Assembly: GCA_900469965.1 (NCBI GenBank) | Contig: UBZP01000012.1 | Span: 1-64,000 of the forward strand | Direction of reading: 5' to 3' | DNA from: Hyphomicrobiales bacterium | GTDB taxonomy: Bacteria; Pseudomonadota; Alphaproteobacteria; Rhizobiales; Rhizobiaceae | DNA length: 64,000 bases | Shown here: positions 45,543 through 55,088 of the stretch, one piece after another | Layout of the letters: each line of letters begins with the position of its first letter | How positions within the stretch are numbered: position 1 is the stretch's first letter | Program-made: the position numbers and the translations under genes | Notes under the pieces: generated by a model | The model's input: the letters and a program-made list of their open reading frames with translations, nothing else | The model's database searches: none | What the model was told of the DNA's origin: nothing

Positions 45543-46880
45543 TCAATAGCGCTGGATCGATCGAACGGCATACAACTGCCACGTGCCGGGCACGTCGCGC
45601 AACGCCCGCTCGCCCTTATCGCCGAAGGTCGTGCCGGAGCCGACGACGATATCGTGGATGGTGCGTGAGACGAGGAATTCGCCGGCCCCGGCCTCGCCCA
45701 GGATGCGCGAGGCGATGTTGACGCAGAGGCCGCCCACGTCGTTGCCCCGCCTTTCGCATTCGCCCGTGTGGGCCGCGGCCCGTATGGTCAGGCCAAGCTC
45801 CCCAAGCCGCTCGCGGATGGCGTCGCCGCATTGGATGGCCCGCGTCGGTCCCTGGAAGGTGGCAAGCAGTCCGTCGCCGGTCATCTTGATCTCGGTGCCG
45901 CCGTGCTGGCGCAGTTCGGCCCGGATCGCTTCGTCGTGCCGCAGCATCAGCGCGTTCCATTCGCGGTCGCCGAGGCGGGAGGCGAGAGCGGTGGAGCCGA
46001 CGATGTCGGTGAAGAGCACGGTCAGGAGGACGCGCTCGCTCGTCGAGCGCGGCCGCGCGCCGGTGACGAAGGCTTCGATCTCGTCCAGCACCCGGTCGCT
46101 GTCGCCCGCCCAGATGACATGGTCCTCGCCCGGAAGCTCAACGAAGGTGGCGCGGGGGATATGGTCGGCGAGATAGCGCCCCTCCTGTCGTTTCACCCAG
46201 CGATCGCCCTTGCGACTGACGACCAGCGTCGGCACGTGGATCGCCGGCAGGATGTCGCGCACGTCGATCTCGGTGTTCCAGCGCCAGAGCGCGATCGCAT
46301 CCTGCGGGGCTGCGGAATTGCGCAGGTAGGCGGCCAGCCATTCGCCCGTCGCCGCGTCGCCTGAGAGGCTGGGGGCTGCGTTGGAGAGATCGAACGGTCC
46401 GCCCCAGTCGCGGGCGATCTGCGCGAGTTCCTCCTCCGCCTGCTCGCGTGTCTTGGCCCAGGGATAGTCCTCCGACCAAAGCCCCTTGGCGAAGGAACCG
46501 TAGAGAACCAGCGCCGCCGTCTTCTGCGGAAAGGTGGCGGCAAAGAGCATGCAGAGATTACCGCCCTCGGAGGTGCCGATCAGCACGGCGCGTTCGGAAC
46601 CGACGGCGGCCATGACGGCCTGCAGGTCCTCCATGCGCTCTTCGAGCGTCGGATACCCGACATTCCGGTCGGACAATCCCGTGCCGCGCTTGTCGAACAT
46701 GATCAGCCGTCCGAATGCACTCAACCGGTCGAAAACGTGGGCGAGGCGGGGCAGGGTCCAGGCGTAGTCGAGGTTGGACACCCAGCCCGGAACATAGACG
46801 ATGTCGCGGGGGCCAGCGCCGACCACCTGATAGGCGATGCTGAGATCGCCGCATTGTGCGTAGCGTGTATTCGGTCGCAT
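45543..46880 (-). CDS. Alpha/beta-hydrolase-class III adenylate cyclase fusion
   Basis: 445 aa from ATG 46880 (M-R-P-N-T-R-Y-A-Q-C), with GAGAGG upstream. Residues about 10-265 form an alpha/beta hydrolase: nucleophile elbow G-T-S-E-G-G, and His in L-P-G-E-D-H-V-I-W. Residues about 285-440 are a class III nucleotide cyclase domain: V-L-F-T-D-I-V-G-S-T with the first metal Asp, and K-M-T-G-D-G-L-L-A-T-F with the second. The hydrolase half looks catalytically complete, so the fusion may sense a hydrolysable ligand and respond by making cAMP. No membrane segments. The fusion is known in rhizobia, but its ligand is not. Confidence 0.86.
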   Translation of the reverse strand: MRPNTRYAQCGDLSIAYQVVGAGPRDIVYVPGWVSNLDYAWTLPRLAHVFDRLSAFGRLIMFDKRGTGLSDRNVGYPTLEERMEDLQAVMAAVGSERAVLIGTSEGGNLCMLFAATFPQKTAALVLYGSFAKGLWSEDYPWAKTREQAEEELAQIARDWGGPFDLSNAAPSLSGDAATGEWLAAYLRNSAAPQDAIALWRWNTEIDVRDILPAIHVPTLVVSRKGDRWVKRQEGRYLADHIPRATFVELPGEDHVIWAGDSDRVLDEIEAFVTGARPRSTSERVLLTVLFTDIVGSTALASRLGDREWNALMLRHDEAIRAELRQHGGTEIKMTGDGLLATFQGPTRAIQCGDAIRERLGELGLTIRAAAHTGECERRGNDVGGLCVNIASRILGEAGAGEFLVSRTIHDIVVGSGTTFGDKGERALRDVPGTWQLYAVRSIQRY

Positions 46881-47038
46881 GGCCGGGCACCTCTCGCTCA
46901 TCCTCCGCTTCAAGCGAGGCCTTGGCAAGCGCGGCAGGCCGGCTGCGGTCGAAGCGAGCGGAAACAGCTTGCGAATTTTTCATGCGCCGTGTCGGGATCG
47001 GCGTTACTCCTACGTCATTGCAACGATGGGAGGATCCG

Positions 47039-47419
47039 ATGCTGTATGCCGTGCTCTGCTACAATTCCGAGGAAGCCGTCGCCGCCTGGAGCCGGGAGGA
47101 GGAGGACAGGGTGATGTCCGATCTCGCCGCGGTGGAGCGGAAATATGCGGCGGCCGGAAAGCTCGGGCCGGTCGCCCGGCTGATGCCGACGACGGCTGCG
47201 ACCACGCTGCGCAAGGCGCCGGGGGAGACCATCGTGGTGGACGGGCCCTTTGCCGAGACCAAGGAGCAGTTCCTCGGCTTCTTCCTCGTCGACATGGAGA
47301 CGCTCGACGCGGCGATCGATTTCGCGAAGGAGCTCGCGGTCGCCAATCCCGGCGTCGGCGCCTACGAGATCCGGCCCCTGCGCGTCTTCAAGCCGGGCGG
47401 AGCTCTGGAGGCACTGTGA
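47039..47419 (+). CDS. YCII/DGPF-domain protein
   Basis: 126 aa from ATG 47039, preceded by GGAGG. The core motif V-D-G-P-F-A-E-T-K-E-Q is the DGPF signature of the YCII family, a ferredoxin-like fold whose structure suggests an enzyme of unknown substrate. The TGA overlaps the GTG start of the ECF sigma gene by 4 nt, the standard arrangement of ECF42 loci. Confidence 0.9.
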   Translation: MLYAVLCYNSEEAVAAWSREEEDRVMSDLAAVERKYAAAGKLGPVARLMPTTAATTLRKAPGETIVVDGPFAETKEQFLGFFLVDMETLDAAIDFAKELAVANPGVGAYEIRPLRVFKPGGALEAL

Positions 47420-48672
47420 GCGAACTCTCCTGGATCGACCTGGCGTTGTCCTCCGCCCGCCCGCAGGCGATGGGCGCGCTGCTTCGGTACTTCCGCGACC
47501 TCGACCTTGCCGAGGAGGCGTTCCAGGAGGCGTGCCTGCGGGCCGTGCGCGCCTGGCCGGACAAGGGGCCGCCGCGCGATCCGGTCGCCTGGCTGATCTT
47601 CGTCGGCCGCAACAGCGGCATCGATCACCTGCGCAAGCGGGCGCGGCAGCAGCCGCTGCCGCCGGAGGAGACGCTGTCCGACCTGGAGGATGTCGAGGAC
47701 GATCTCGCCGAGCGGCTGGACGGCTCGCACTACCGCGACGACATCCTGCGGCTTTTGTTCGTCTGCTGCCATCCGGACCTGCCGGCGACGCAGCAGATCG
47801 CGCTGGCGCTGCGCATCGTCTGCGGGCTCTCGGTGCGCCAGATCGCCCGCGCCTTCCTCGTCTCCGAGGCGGCGATGGAGCAGCGGATCACCCGCGCCAA
47901 GGCCAGGATCGCCGCCGCCGGACTGCCGTTCGAAACGCCGGATGCCGTCTCGCGGGCCGAGCGGCTCGGCGCGGTTTCGGCAATGGTCTATCTCGTCTTC
48001 AACGAGGGCTACTCGGCCGGTGAGACCCAGCGGGCCGATGCGCCCTTCTGCGAAGAGGCGATCCGGCTTGCGCGGCTGCTTTTGCGGCTGTTTCCCTCCG
48101 AGCCCGAGATCATGGGGCTGACGGCGCTGCTTCTGCTCCAGCATTCGCGCAAAGATGCGCGCTTCGACGCCGACGGCCAGATCGTGCTTCTGGAGGAGCA
48201 GGACCGCAGCCTCTGGGACGGCCGGATGATTCGCGAGGCGCTGGCTCTGATCGACAAGGCGCTGCGCCACCGCGCACCGGGGCCCTACCAGATTCAGGCG
48301 GCGATCGCCGCACTGCATGCGCGCGCCACGCGCCCGGAGGATACCGACTGGGAGGAGATCGACCTGCTCTACCAGTCGCTGGAGCGGCTGCAGCCGTCTC
48401 CGGTCGTCACCCTCAACCGCGCCGTTGCCGTCTCGAAGCGCCAGGGACCGCAGGCCGCACTCGATCTCATCGAGCCGCTGGAGGATCGGCTTTCGGGCTA
48501 TTTCTATTTCCATGGGCTCAGGGGCGGGCTCCTGAAGCAGCTCGGCCGCGATCGCGAGGCACGCGCCGCCTTCGAGCGCGCCATCGCACTCGCCACGACG
48601 CCGGCGGAAGCCGCCCATATCCGCCAGCACCTGGACGGGCTTTCGCGCGGTGTCGTCGCGGAGACGAAATAG
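47416..48672 (+). CDS. ECF42-type RNA polymerase sigma factor with C-terminal extension
   Basis: 418 aa, GTG start overlapping the DGPF gene. Region 2 is E-E-A-F-Q-E-A-C-L-R-A-V-R-A-W with W-L-I-F-V-G-R-N; region 4 is L-S-V-R-Q-I-A-R-A-F-L-V-S-E-A-A-M-E-Q-R-I-T-R-A-K, the recognition helix. After about residue 185 comes a long helical domain (V-F-N-E-G-Y-S-A onwards, TPR-like, E-A-R-A-A-F-E-R-A), as in ECF42 sigma factors, where the extension is needed for activity. No anti-sigma factor gene is present, as expected for this group. It likely directs its own DGPF-sigma operon and the SRPBCC gene 92 bp downstream. Confidence 0.88.
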   Translation: MSELSWIDLALSSARPQAMGALLRYFRDLDLAEEAFQEACLRAVRAWPDKGPPRDPVAWLIFVGRNSGIDHLRKRARQQPLPPEETLSDLEDVEDDLAERLDGSHYRDDILRLLFVCCHPDLPATQQIALALRIVCGLSVRQIARAFLVSEAAMEQRITRAKARIAAAGLPFETPDAVSRAERLGAVSAMVYLVFNEGYSAGETQRADAPFCEEAIRLARLLLRLFPSEPEIMGLTALLLLQHSRKDARFDADGQIVLLEEQDRSLWDGRMIREALALIDKALRHRAPGPYQIQAAIAALHARATRPEDTDWEEIDLLYQSLERLQPSPVVTLNRAVAVSKRQGPQAALDLIEPLEDRLSGYFYFHGLRGGLLKQLGRDREARAAFERAIALATTPAEAAHIRQHLDGLSRGVVAETK

Positions 48673-48764
48673 CGGACGATTTTTTCGTTCGGCCTGTCGG
48701 ATCGCCGGCGTCGCCTTCGTCCTTGCCACGAACCGACCGAAACTGGACCACGAGGAGACAGACC

Positions 48765-49265
48765 ATGGACAAGACCGTCGAGATCAAGGCCGGCGAGATC
48801 AAGCCGCAGAACGAGCGCGAGCTGGTGCTCACCCGCGTGCTGAAGGCCACGCCCGCCCAGCTCTTCAAGGCCTGGACGACGCCCGAACTGATGACGCAAT
48901 GGTTCGCGCCGAAGCCGTACGAGACGCCGCTCGTCGAGATCGAGCCGCGCGACGGCGGCAAGTTCCGCACCGTCATGAAGGGGCCGGACGATTTCCACAT
49001 GGATTCGACCGGGGTGCTGCTGAAGGTGGAGAAGGACCGACGGATCATCTTCACCGATGCCTTCGGGCCGGACTGGAAGCCGACGGAGAAAGCCTTCTTC
49101 ACCGCCGAGATCCTCTTCGACGACCTCGGCGACGGCAGCACCCGCTACACCGCGATCGCCCGCCACTGGAGCGTCGAGGATGCGAAGGAGCACGAGAATA
49201 TGGGCTTCCACGGCGGCTGGGGACAGGTGGCGAGCCAGCTCGAGGCGGTCGCCGCCAAGCGCTGA
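48765..49265 (+). CDS. SRPBCC/AHSA1-family protein
   Basis: 166 aa from ATG 48765, preceded by CGAGGAGAC. START/Bet v1-like helix-grip fold: F-K-A-W-T-T-P-E-L-M-T-Q-W-F-A-P-K near residue 37 is the Aha1-C-like signature, then R-D-G-G-K-F-R-T-V-M and the final G-F-H-G-G-W-G-Q-V. Such proteins are ligand-binding or stress-related and commonly accompany ECF42-DGPF operons. On the same strand as the sigma gene. Confidence 0.85.
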   Translation: MDKTVEIKAGEIKPQNERELVLTRVLKATPAQLFKAWTTPELMTQWFAPKPYETPLVEIEPRDGGKFRTVMKGPDDFHMDSTGVLLKVEKDRRIIFTDAFGPDWKPTEKAFFTAEILFDDLGDGSTRYTAIARHWSVEDAKEHENMGFHGGWGQVASQLEAVAAKR

Positions 49266-49321
49266 ACGGCTTTGCCTGGCATCGGTCCATGTAGCAACGT
49301 TCCTGCAATTGGAGGTGCTGC

Positions 49322-49474
49322 ATGGCACGCATGACGAGCCGCGAATTCAATCAGGATACGGGCCGGGCGAAGAAGGCGGCCGAACACGGCCCCGTCTTCA
49401 TCACCGATCGGGGCGGCGCACGGCGCAAGCCCCGGACGGCTCAGGTCCAGATGCCGAAGCGCTGCTGCATGTAG
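49322..49474 (+). pseudogene. Truncated Phd-type antitoxin remnant
   Basis: A 50-codon frame with a good SD (GGAGGT at 49311-49316). The first 31 residues (M-A-R-M-T-S-R-E-F-N-Q-D-T-G-R-A-K-K-A then G-P-V-F-I-T-D-R-G) match the N-terminus of Phd/YefM antitoxins. The expected continuation after T-D-R-G (R-P-A-H-V-L-L type) is replaced by unrelated residues, and the frame then runs into the 3' end of the glycosyltransferase gene. No toxin partner follows. It is most likely a broken toxin-antitoxin locus. Confidence 0.65.
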
Positions 49475-50265
49475 GCGACCGAGGCGCGGTTCGCCTCCTT
49501 GCGGCTGATCCCCTCGACGGTGGAGCGGTAGAGCGAATCAATGTCGTGCGCCGCCGTTGTCTGCGGCTGCTCGAGGCCGGCCGGCAGCCAGATCGGAATG
49601 CCCTTCCACGCCAGCAGCCCGGACAGCCAGACGTCGTCGACCGCCCAGACGGCGTCGGGAATGTCGTAGGCGGTGTCGTCGAAGAATTCGGGCCGCACGA
49701 CGCCGCCGCCGAGCCCCTGCAGGATGTCGACATAGCCGGCCCTGGCGACCGGGCGGCGCATCGGACGCGGGCTGTCGCGGCGAAGAAGCGCGGATGCCAG
49801 CCTGTGACCGAGGCGGCGGGCGCGGAGCTGCGGGTCGAACTTGCCGGCGCGCACCGCCTTCGGCTGGAAGGGGCCCGGTTTGCCGCGATGGGCGGGGATC
49901 GCCTTGCCGATGAGCGCGACGCATTCGCCGGGCCGGTCCGCCTGCGCGGAGAGAAGATCGGCGGCCCAGGTGGGAGAGAAGACCCGGTCGTCGTCGCAGA
50001 AGAGGATCTGCGCAGGCTTGCCCCTCAGCTCACGCGCGGCAAAGAGGACCTTCGAGGCCGGGCCGAGATCGACCTCGGTCCGCACCACGGTGACACCCGG
50101 CGGTACGGCAGGTGCGCCACCGTCATGTTGCGGAAACCGGCGATAGCGGCGCGGGACGTAGAGGCGCACCTCGTCGATCGGACCGCGTTGGTTCAAGAGG
50201 CTTTGCAGCGTCGACGCAAGCGTTTCGAACCTGGGCGGGATGGTGGAAAGCGAGATGATGCGCAA
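49441..50265 (-). CDS. Glycosyltransferase-like protein
   Basis: 274 aa. Begins with the glycosyltransferase-like pattern I-I-S-L-S-T-I-P-P-R-F-E-T-L-A-S-T-L-Q-S-L-L; a D-D-D motif (I-L-F-C-D-D-D-R-V-F, about residue 91) is the likely metal and nucleotide-sugar site, and A-V-D-D-V-W-L-S-G-L appears later, a pattern also seen in GT2-type enzymes. No membrane helix. The acceptor is unknown; it could act on a surface polysaccharide. Its 3' end overlaps the antitoxin remnant by 34 bp. Confidence 0.7.
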   Translation of the reverse strand: MRIISLSTIPPRFETLASTLQSLLNQRGPIDEVRLYVPRRYRRFPQHDGGAPAVPPGVTVVRTEVDLGPASKVLFAARELRGKPAQILFCDDDRVFSPTWAADLLSAQADRPGECVALIGKAIPAHRGKPGPFQPKAVRAGKFDPQLRARRLGHRLASALLRRDSPRPMRRPVARAGYVDILQGLGGGVVRPEFFDDTAYDIPDAVWAVDDVWLSGLLAWKGIPIWLPAGLEQPQTTAAHDIDSLYRSTVEGISRKEANRASVAYMQQRFGIWT

Positions 50266-50572
50266 CGGGATCCCTCAGGTGGATATATATCTCGTCTTGA
50301 TCTCATGCCACGTGCCCGTACTTCTGTGCATCTGGTGATCCGTCGATGAGGAAATACATAGTTCCGTCTGGAAATGTTTTCTTTATTCCTGAAATACGAG
50401 CAAAATTGGGTGGCGCGTGCGGTAACGCTCTCTGCAATGCTTCGATATTTCTGCTGCGGTGCGGGTCCGGGACCCGTGGCACGGTGGTGAAACGTAGCGT
50501 TTCCATTTTCGCGCTTTGCGCGACGGCGGCCTGCCCCTATTTGTGGATGCAACCGCAACCCGGAGCATCGCC
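50266..50572. other. Intergenic region between the glycosyltransferase and LLM genes
   Basis: 307 bp with a visibly AT-rich middle (about 50275-50400). Short open frames exist on both strands, but none matches a family I know or has a convincing start. It should hold the divergent promoters of the two flanking genes; I could not pick a clear -35/-10. Confidence 0.45.
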
Positions 50573-51619
50573 ATGGAACTTGGCCTTCACACCTTTGCCG
50601 ACGTCGATCCCGCCGCCGCCGATCGCGGCAGGGAAGGGGAGCGGCGTCTGCGCGAGCTTCTGGAGGAGATCGAGCTTGCCGACCGAGTCGGGCTCGACGT
50701 GTTCGGGATCGGCGAGCACCACCGGCCGGACTACGCGGCCTCGGCGCCGGCCGTGATCCTTGCGGCGACGGCTGCGCGGACGAAATCGATCCGCCTCTCC
50801 AGCTCCGTGACGGTGCTGTCGTCGGACGATCCGGTGCGGGTCTTCCAGCAGTATGCGACGCTCGACCTGCTCTCGAACGGGCGGGCCGAGATCATGGCCG
50901 GCCGCGGCTCGTTCATCGAGTCCTTTCCGCTGTTCGGCTACGATCTGCAGGACTACGACAAGCTGTTCGAGGAGAAGCTCGAGCTGCTCCTGGCGATCAA
51001 CGATAGCGAGAAGGTTTCCTGGAGCGGCGAGACGCGGCCGCCGATCCCCGGGCTCGGCGTCTATCCGCGGCCGCTGCATGGCCGGCTGCCGATCTGGATC
51101 GCCGTCGGCGGCACGCCGCAATCGATCGTGCGTGCCGCAGTGCACGGCCTGCCGCTGGCGCTTGCGATCATCGGCGGCACGCCCGCGCGCTATGCGCCGC
51201 TGTTCGATCTCTACCGCGAGGCGGCGAGCCGTGCCGGGCGGGATCTCTCGACGCTGAAGACCAGCATCAACGTGCACGGCTTCGTCGCCGACACCTTCGC
51301 GGCGGCGGCCGACCGGTTCTTCGGGCCGCAGACGGCGGTGATGAACCGGATCGGCGCCGAGCGCGGCTGGGGGCCGACGAGCCGGGCGCAGTTCGATCTT
51401 TCCACCGGGCCGGAGGGGCACCTGTTCCTAGGCGATCCGGAGACGGTGGCCGCGAAGATCGTCGCCCATCACCGGCTCTTCCGCAACGACCGCTTCGTGC
51501 TGCAGATGGCGATCGGGCTGATGCCGCACGAGCAGGTGATGCGCGGGATCGAGCTCTACGGCACGAAAGTGGCGCCGCTGGTGCGCGCGGCACTCGCCGG
51601 GAGCGCGCCGGGGATCTGA
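50573..51619 (+). CDS. LLM-class flavin-dependent oxidoreductase
   Basis: 348 aa from ATG 50573 (M-E-L-G-L-H-T-F-A-D-V). Luciferase-like TIM barrel: G-I-G-E-H-H-R-P-D-Y near residue 46 is the conserved flavin-site segment, then L-S-S-S-V-T-V-L-S-S-D-D-P-V-R-V-F-Q-Q-Y-A-T-L-D and A-E-I-M-A-G-R-G-S-F. It uses FMNH2/F420-like chemistry on unknown substrates and resembles alkanal monooxygenase-like proteins. Same strand as map, 55 bp upstream. Confidence 0.88.
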   Translation: MELGLHTFADVDPAAADRGREGERRLRELLEEIELADRVGLDVFGIGEHHRPDYAASAPAVILAATAARTKSIRLSSSVTVLSSDDPVRVFQQYATLDLLSNGRAEIMAGRGSFIESFPLFGYDLQDYDKLFEEKLELLLAINDSEKVSWSGETRPPIPGLGVYPRPLHGRLPIWIAVGGTPQSIVRAAVHGLPLALAIIGGTPARYAPLFDLYREAASRAGRDLSTLKTSINVHGFVADTFAAAADRFFGPQTAVMNRIGAERGWGPTSRAQFDLSTGPEGHLFLGDPETVAAKIVAHHRLFRNDRFVLQMAIGLMPHEQVMRGIELYGTKVAPLVRAALAGSAPGI

Positions 51620-51674
51620 GGGCATGGCCTCCGCCGCTGCCCCGTGATATGGAGCCCGCCGAAAGCGAGATACG

Positions 51675-52424
51675 ATGACCCTCAACAACGACGAAGACCT
51701 GCGCGGCATGCAGGCGATCGGCCGCCTGTGCGGCAATGTCCTGCAGCACATGGGCACGTCGCTGCGCCCGGGCATGACGACGGCCGAGCTCGACCTGATC
51801 GGCCGGCGGATGATCGAGGAGGCGGGTGCCCGCTCGGCGCCGGAAAGCTGCTACGAATTCCCCGGCGCCACCTGCATCAGCGTCAACGAGGAAGTCGCGC
51901 ACGGCATCCCGGGCGACCGCGTCATCGCCGAGGGCGACCTCGTCAACATCGACGTCTCGGCCGAGCTCGACGGCTACTTCGCCGATACCGGCGCCTCGTT
52001 CACCGTCGGGCGCGTCGCGCCGAACGTCGACCGGCTCTGCCGCGACGGCAAGCGGGCGCTGTGGGTCGGGCTGAAGGAGGTCAAGTCCGGCCGGCCGCTG
52101 TCGGCGATCGGCAACGCGATCGGCACCTTTGCCCGCAAGAACCGCTATACGCTGATTACCAACCTCGCCAGCCACGGCGTCGGCCGCTCGCTGCACGAGG
52201 AGCCGTCGGAGATCGCCACCTGGCCGGATCCGCGCGACAAGCGGATGATGACGGAAGGTCTCGTCTTCACGGTCGAGCCGTTCCTGTCGCTCGGCGCCAA
52301 CTGGGCGGAGAACGGCGATGACGACTGGACGCTCTACAGCGATCCGCGCGCGCCGACGGTCCAGTTCGAGCACACCGTGGTGGCGACGAGGAACGGCCCG
52401 CTGATCCTGACGCTGCCGGGCTGA
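51675..52424 (+). CDS. map: Type I methionine aminopeptidase
   Basis: 249 aa, typical. Pita-bread fold with metal ligands Asp in N-I-D-V-S, Asp in A-D-T-G-A-S, His in S-H-G-V-G-R, Glu in V-E-P-F and Glu in F-E-H-T-V. It removes N-terminal methionine from nascent proteins. This is probably a second, shorter copy of the housekeeping enzyme (no zinc-finger extension), so it may not be the essential one. SD is weak (GCGAGA). Confidence 0.9.
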   Translation: MTLNNDEDLRGMQAIGRLCGNVLQHMGTSLRPGMTTAELDLIGRRMIEEAGARSAPESCYEFPGATCISVNEEVAHGIPGDRVIAEGDLVNIDVSAELDGYFADTGASFTVGRVAPNVDRLCRDGKRALWVGLKEVKSGRPLSAIGNAIGTFARKNRYTLITNLASHGVGRSLHEEPSEIATWPDPRDKRMMTEGLVFTVEPFLSLGANWAENGDDDWTLYSDPRAPTVQFEHTVVATRNGPLILTLPG

Positions 52425-52517
52425 GCTTCGGGCGCGCGCCGCGCCTTCAGAAATAATCGTCGATCGATCAGTTTTAGTCGTTTGACGCTGTGTGCTGCGC
52501 TGCAATACGACGGCGTC

Positions 52518-53711
52518 ATGCTGCAATCTGCCAAACCGCTCCATCCCCATCCCGTCCTCGTGGCGCTCGCGGGAGGGCTTTCGCTCGCCTCCCTGATGGG
52601 GTTCGGCCGGTTCTTCTATACGCCCGTCCTGCCCGCCATGATGGCCGATCTGCATCTCGACCCGGCGCAGAGCGGGCTGATCGCCGCCGCCAATTTCGCC
52701 GGCTATCTCGCAGGCGCCGTGCTGGCGGCCTATGGCTGGGCTGCCGGGCGCGAGCGGTCGCTGGCGCTCGCGGCCCTGGCCGCCAATGCGGTTCTGCTCG
52801 CCGCGATGGGGCTCGTCTCGACCATTCCCGCCTTCGTCGTCATCCGCTTCCTCGCCGGGCTTGCCAGCGCGCTCGGCATGGTCTTCACCTCGGCGATCGT
52901 CCTGTCGCACGGACTTGCGGCAGGGGACCGGCGCGTCCCCGTCTTCTATTTCTCCGGCGTGGGGGCGGGGATCGCGCTGTCGTCCCTGCTGGTGATGGGG
53001 CTTGCGTCGCTCCATCCGGCCGGCTTGGCGGGCTGGCGCCTGGACTGGTTCGTCGCTGCCGGCTTCGCCGCGCTTGCGGTTCTCGCAATCGGGCCCTTTC
53101 TGCCGCGCGGCGGCAGGGGCGGTCCGGCCCGACCCGAGCCGCCGCTCCTCTGGAGACGGCCGCTCGTCGCGCTGACCTTGAGCTACGGGCTGTTCGGCAT
53201 CGGCTATGTGGTCACCGCCACCTTCATCGTGGCGATGGCCCGCGAGGGCGGCGGCGACCGGCTGCTCGAAGGGCTCACCTGGTTTCTCACCGGCCTGACG
53301 GCGATGCTATCGCTCTTTGCCTGGAAGGGGCTCGACCGCATTTTCGGCATCCTCGGGGTCTACCGTGCGGCGCTGGTGATCGAGGCGGCCGGCGTTGCCG
53401 CAACGGTCCTGCTGCCGCCGCCGGCCTCCGTGCTCGTCGGCGGCTTCCTGCTCGGTGCGACGTTCATGGTGGTCACCGCCTATGGCCTGCAGCTCGGTCG
53501 TGCGATGGCGCCGGAGAGCCCGCGCCGGTCGCTCGCGATGATGACGGCCGGCTTCGGCGTCGGCCAGATCGTCGGTCCGCTCGCCGCCGGCTGGCTCGCT
53601 GGTCTCTCGGGCGGCTACGGCCTGCCGAGCCTGCTCGCGGCGGCCGTGCTGGGGATCGCCGCGCTCGCAACGCTTGCCGCCGGCGATCACGCGATGATTA
53701 AATCTCGGTAA
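52518..53711 (+). CDS. MFS transporter, YbfB/YjiJ family
   Basis: 397 aa from ATG 52518 (M-L-Q-S-A-K-P-L-H); an in-frame upstream start at 52482 is less likely. About twelve transmembrane helices. The sequence [15 protein letters not shown] near residue 30 and L[12 protein letters not shown] are typical of the YbfB/YjiJ branch of the major facilitator superfamily. Substrate unknown. SD not obvious. Confidence 0.85.
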   Translation: MLQSAKPLHPHPVLVALAGGLSLASLMGFGRFFYTPVLPAMMADLHLDPAQSGLIAAANFAGYLAGAVLAAYGWAAGRERSLALAALAANAVLLAAMGLVSTIPAFVVIRFLAGLASALGMVFTSAIVLSHGLAAGDRRVPVFYFSGVGAGIALSSLLVMGLASLHPAGLAGWRLDWFVAAGFAALAVLAIGPFLPRGGRGGPARPEPPLLWRRPLVALTLSYGLFGIGYVVTATFIVAMAREGGGDRLLEGLTWFLTGLTAMLSLFAWKGLDRIFGILGVYRAALVIEAAGVAATVLLPPPASVLVGGFLLGATFMVVTAYGLQLGRAMAPESPRRSLAMMTAGFGVGQIVGPLAAGWLAGLSGGYGLPSLLAAAVLGIAALATLAAGDHAMIKSR

Positions 53712-53806
53712 TCCACGGCCTCGACGATTGTTGCTGTGCGGAAACTGCTTTAGTTTCCGCGCGAACCGGAGCGGAGCAACCGTTCCCGCAACGAGAGACG
53801 ATCGCC

Positions 53807-55072
53807 TTGTTCCATTCCTTCTTCCCCGAGCCGAAAAAGTTCTTCCTGTCCGCCCTGATCTGGACGTTCGTGGTCGTCGCGGTCTGGTACAGTGTCGGCG
53901 AGAGCCTCGGCGCCTCGTTCGGCCTGCCGCCGCTGCCGCCCGGGCAGGAGCCGCCGATCGGCGTCGGCCATTTCTTCACCACGGCTTCGATTTGGTTCTA
54001 CCTCTATTTCATCGCCGCGATCGTGATCTTCTGCGGCTTCTGGCAGGTCCGCGCGACCAACCAGCCGTGGCGGCTGTGGTCCGTCTGGGGTTCGGCCTTC
54101 CTGATCTTCACGGTCTATTTTTCGGTCGATATCAGCGTGGCGCTGAACAACTGGCGCCGCCCGACCTACGACCGCATCGTCGAAGCCCTCAAGGCCCCGA
54201 ACACCGTCGGCTACGATGAGATCTACGGCTATGTCCTGATCTTCTTCCAGCTTGCGACCGTCTATATCGTCTCGGCGGTGCTGATCGCCTTCTTCACCAG
54301 CCATTACGTGTTCCGCTGGCGCAATGCGATGAACGACTTCTACGTCTCGGTCTGGCCCAAGGTGCGCCACATCGAGGGTGCCTCGCAGCGTATCCAGGAG
54401 GACACGATGCGCTTTGCCAGCACGGTGGAGGGCCTCGGCATCCGGCTGGTCGACAGCTTCATGACGCTGATCGCGTTCCTGCCGGTGCTGCACGCGCTGT
54501 CTTCCAGCGTCAAGGAGCTGCCGGTCGTCGGGTCCATTCCCTATCCGCTGGTGACGGCGGCGATCTTCTGGTCGATCTTCGGCACGGTCATGCTGGCCAT
54601 CGTCGGCGTGAAACTGCCGGGACTGGAGTTCCGCAACCAGCGCGTCGAGGCGGCCTACCGAAAGGAACTCGTCTATGGCGAAGACCATGCCGACCGCGCG
54701 CAGCCGCCGACGGTGCGGGAGCTGTTCGACAATGTCCGGAAGAACTATTTCCGGCTCTATTTCCACTACATGTATTTCAATGTCGCCCGCTACTTCTACC
54801 TGCAGACGGACAACATCTTCCCGCTGTTTCTGCTCGTGCCCTCGGTCGTCGCGGCCACGATCACCTTCGGTCTGATGCAGCAGATCCAGGGGGCTTTCGC
54901 GCAGGTGACCAGTTCGTTCCAGTACCTCGTCAACTCCTGGCCGACCGTCATCGAGCTGATCTCGATCTACAAGCGCCTCAAGGCGTTCGAGGCGGCGATG
55001 GACGACAGGCCGCTGCCGTCGATCGACGAGGAGTTCATCGCCGCCGGCGGGGTCGAGGAGATGGCGCAGTAG
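53807..55072 (+). CDS. bacA: Peptide transporter SbmA/BacA
   Basis: 421 aa from a TTG at 53807 ([14 protein letters not shown]), the usual start of SbmA/BacA, with CGAGAGA upstream. Eight transmembrane helices plus the conserved blocks [30 protein letters not shown] and [12 protein letters not shown]. SbmA/BacA imports peptides including proline-rich antimicrobial peptides, and in rhizobia protects against legume NCR peptides and supports very-long-chain fatty acid lipid A modification. No frame defects. Confidence 0.94.
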   Translation: MFHSFFPEPKKFFLSALIWTFVVVAVWYSVGESLGASFGLPPLPPGQEPPIGVGHFFTTASIWFYLYFIAAIVIFCGFWQVRATNQPWRLWSVWGSAFLIFTVYFSVDISVALNNWRRPTYDRIVEALKAPNTVGYDEIYGYVLIFFQLATVYIVSAVLIAFFTSHYVFRWRNAMNDFYVSVWPKVRHIEGASQRIQEDTMRFASTVEGLGIRLVDSFMTLIAFLPVLHALSSSVKELPVVGSIPYPLVTAAIFWSIFGTVMLAIVGVKLPGLEFRNQRVEAAYRKELVYGEDHADRAQPPTVRELFDNVRKNYFRLYFHYMYFNVARYFYLQTDNIFPLFLLVPSVVAATITFGLMQQIQGAFAQVTSSFQYLVNSWPTVIELISIYKRLKAFEAAMDDRPLPSIDEEFIAAGGVEEMAQ

Positions 55073-55088
55073 TCCCGCGCCGGCAGCG

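Noticed and set aside
50346-50756. Short frames in the glycosyltransferase-LLM gap
   Set aside because: Frames on both strands lack SD and family features, and one runs into the LLM gene in the wrong frame.
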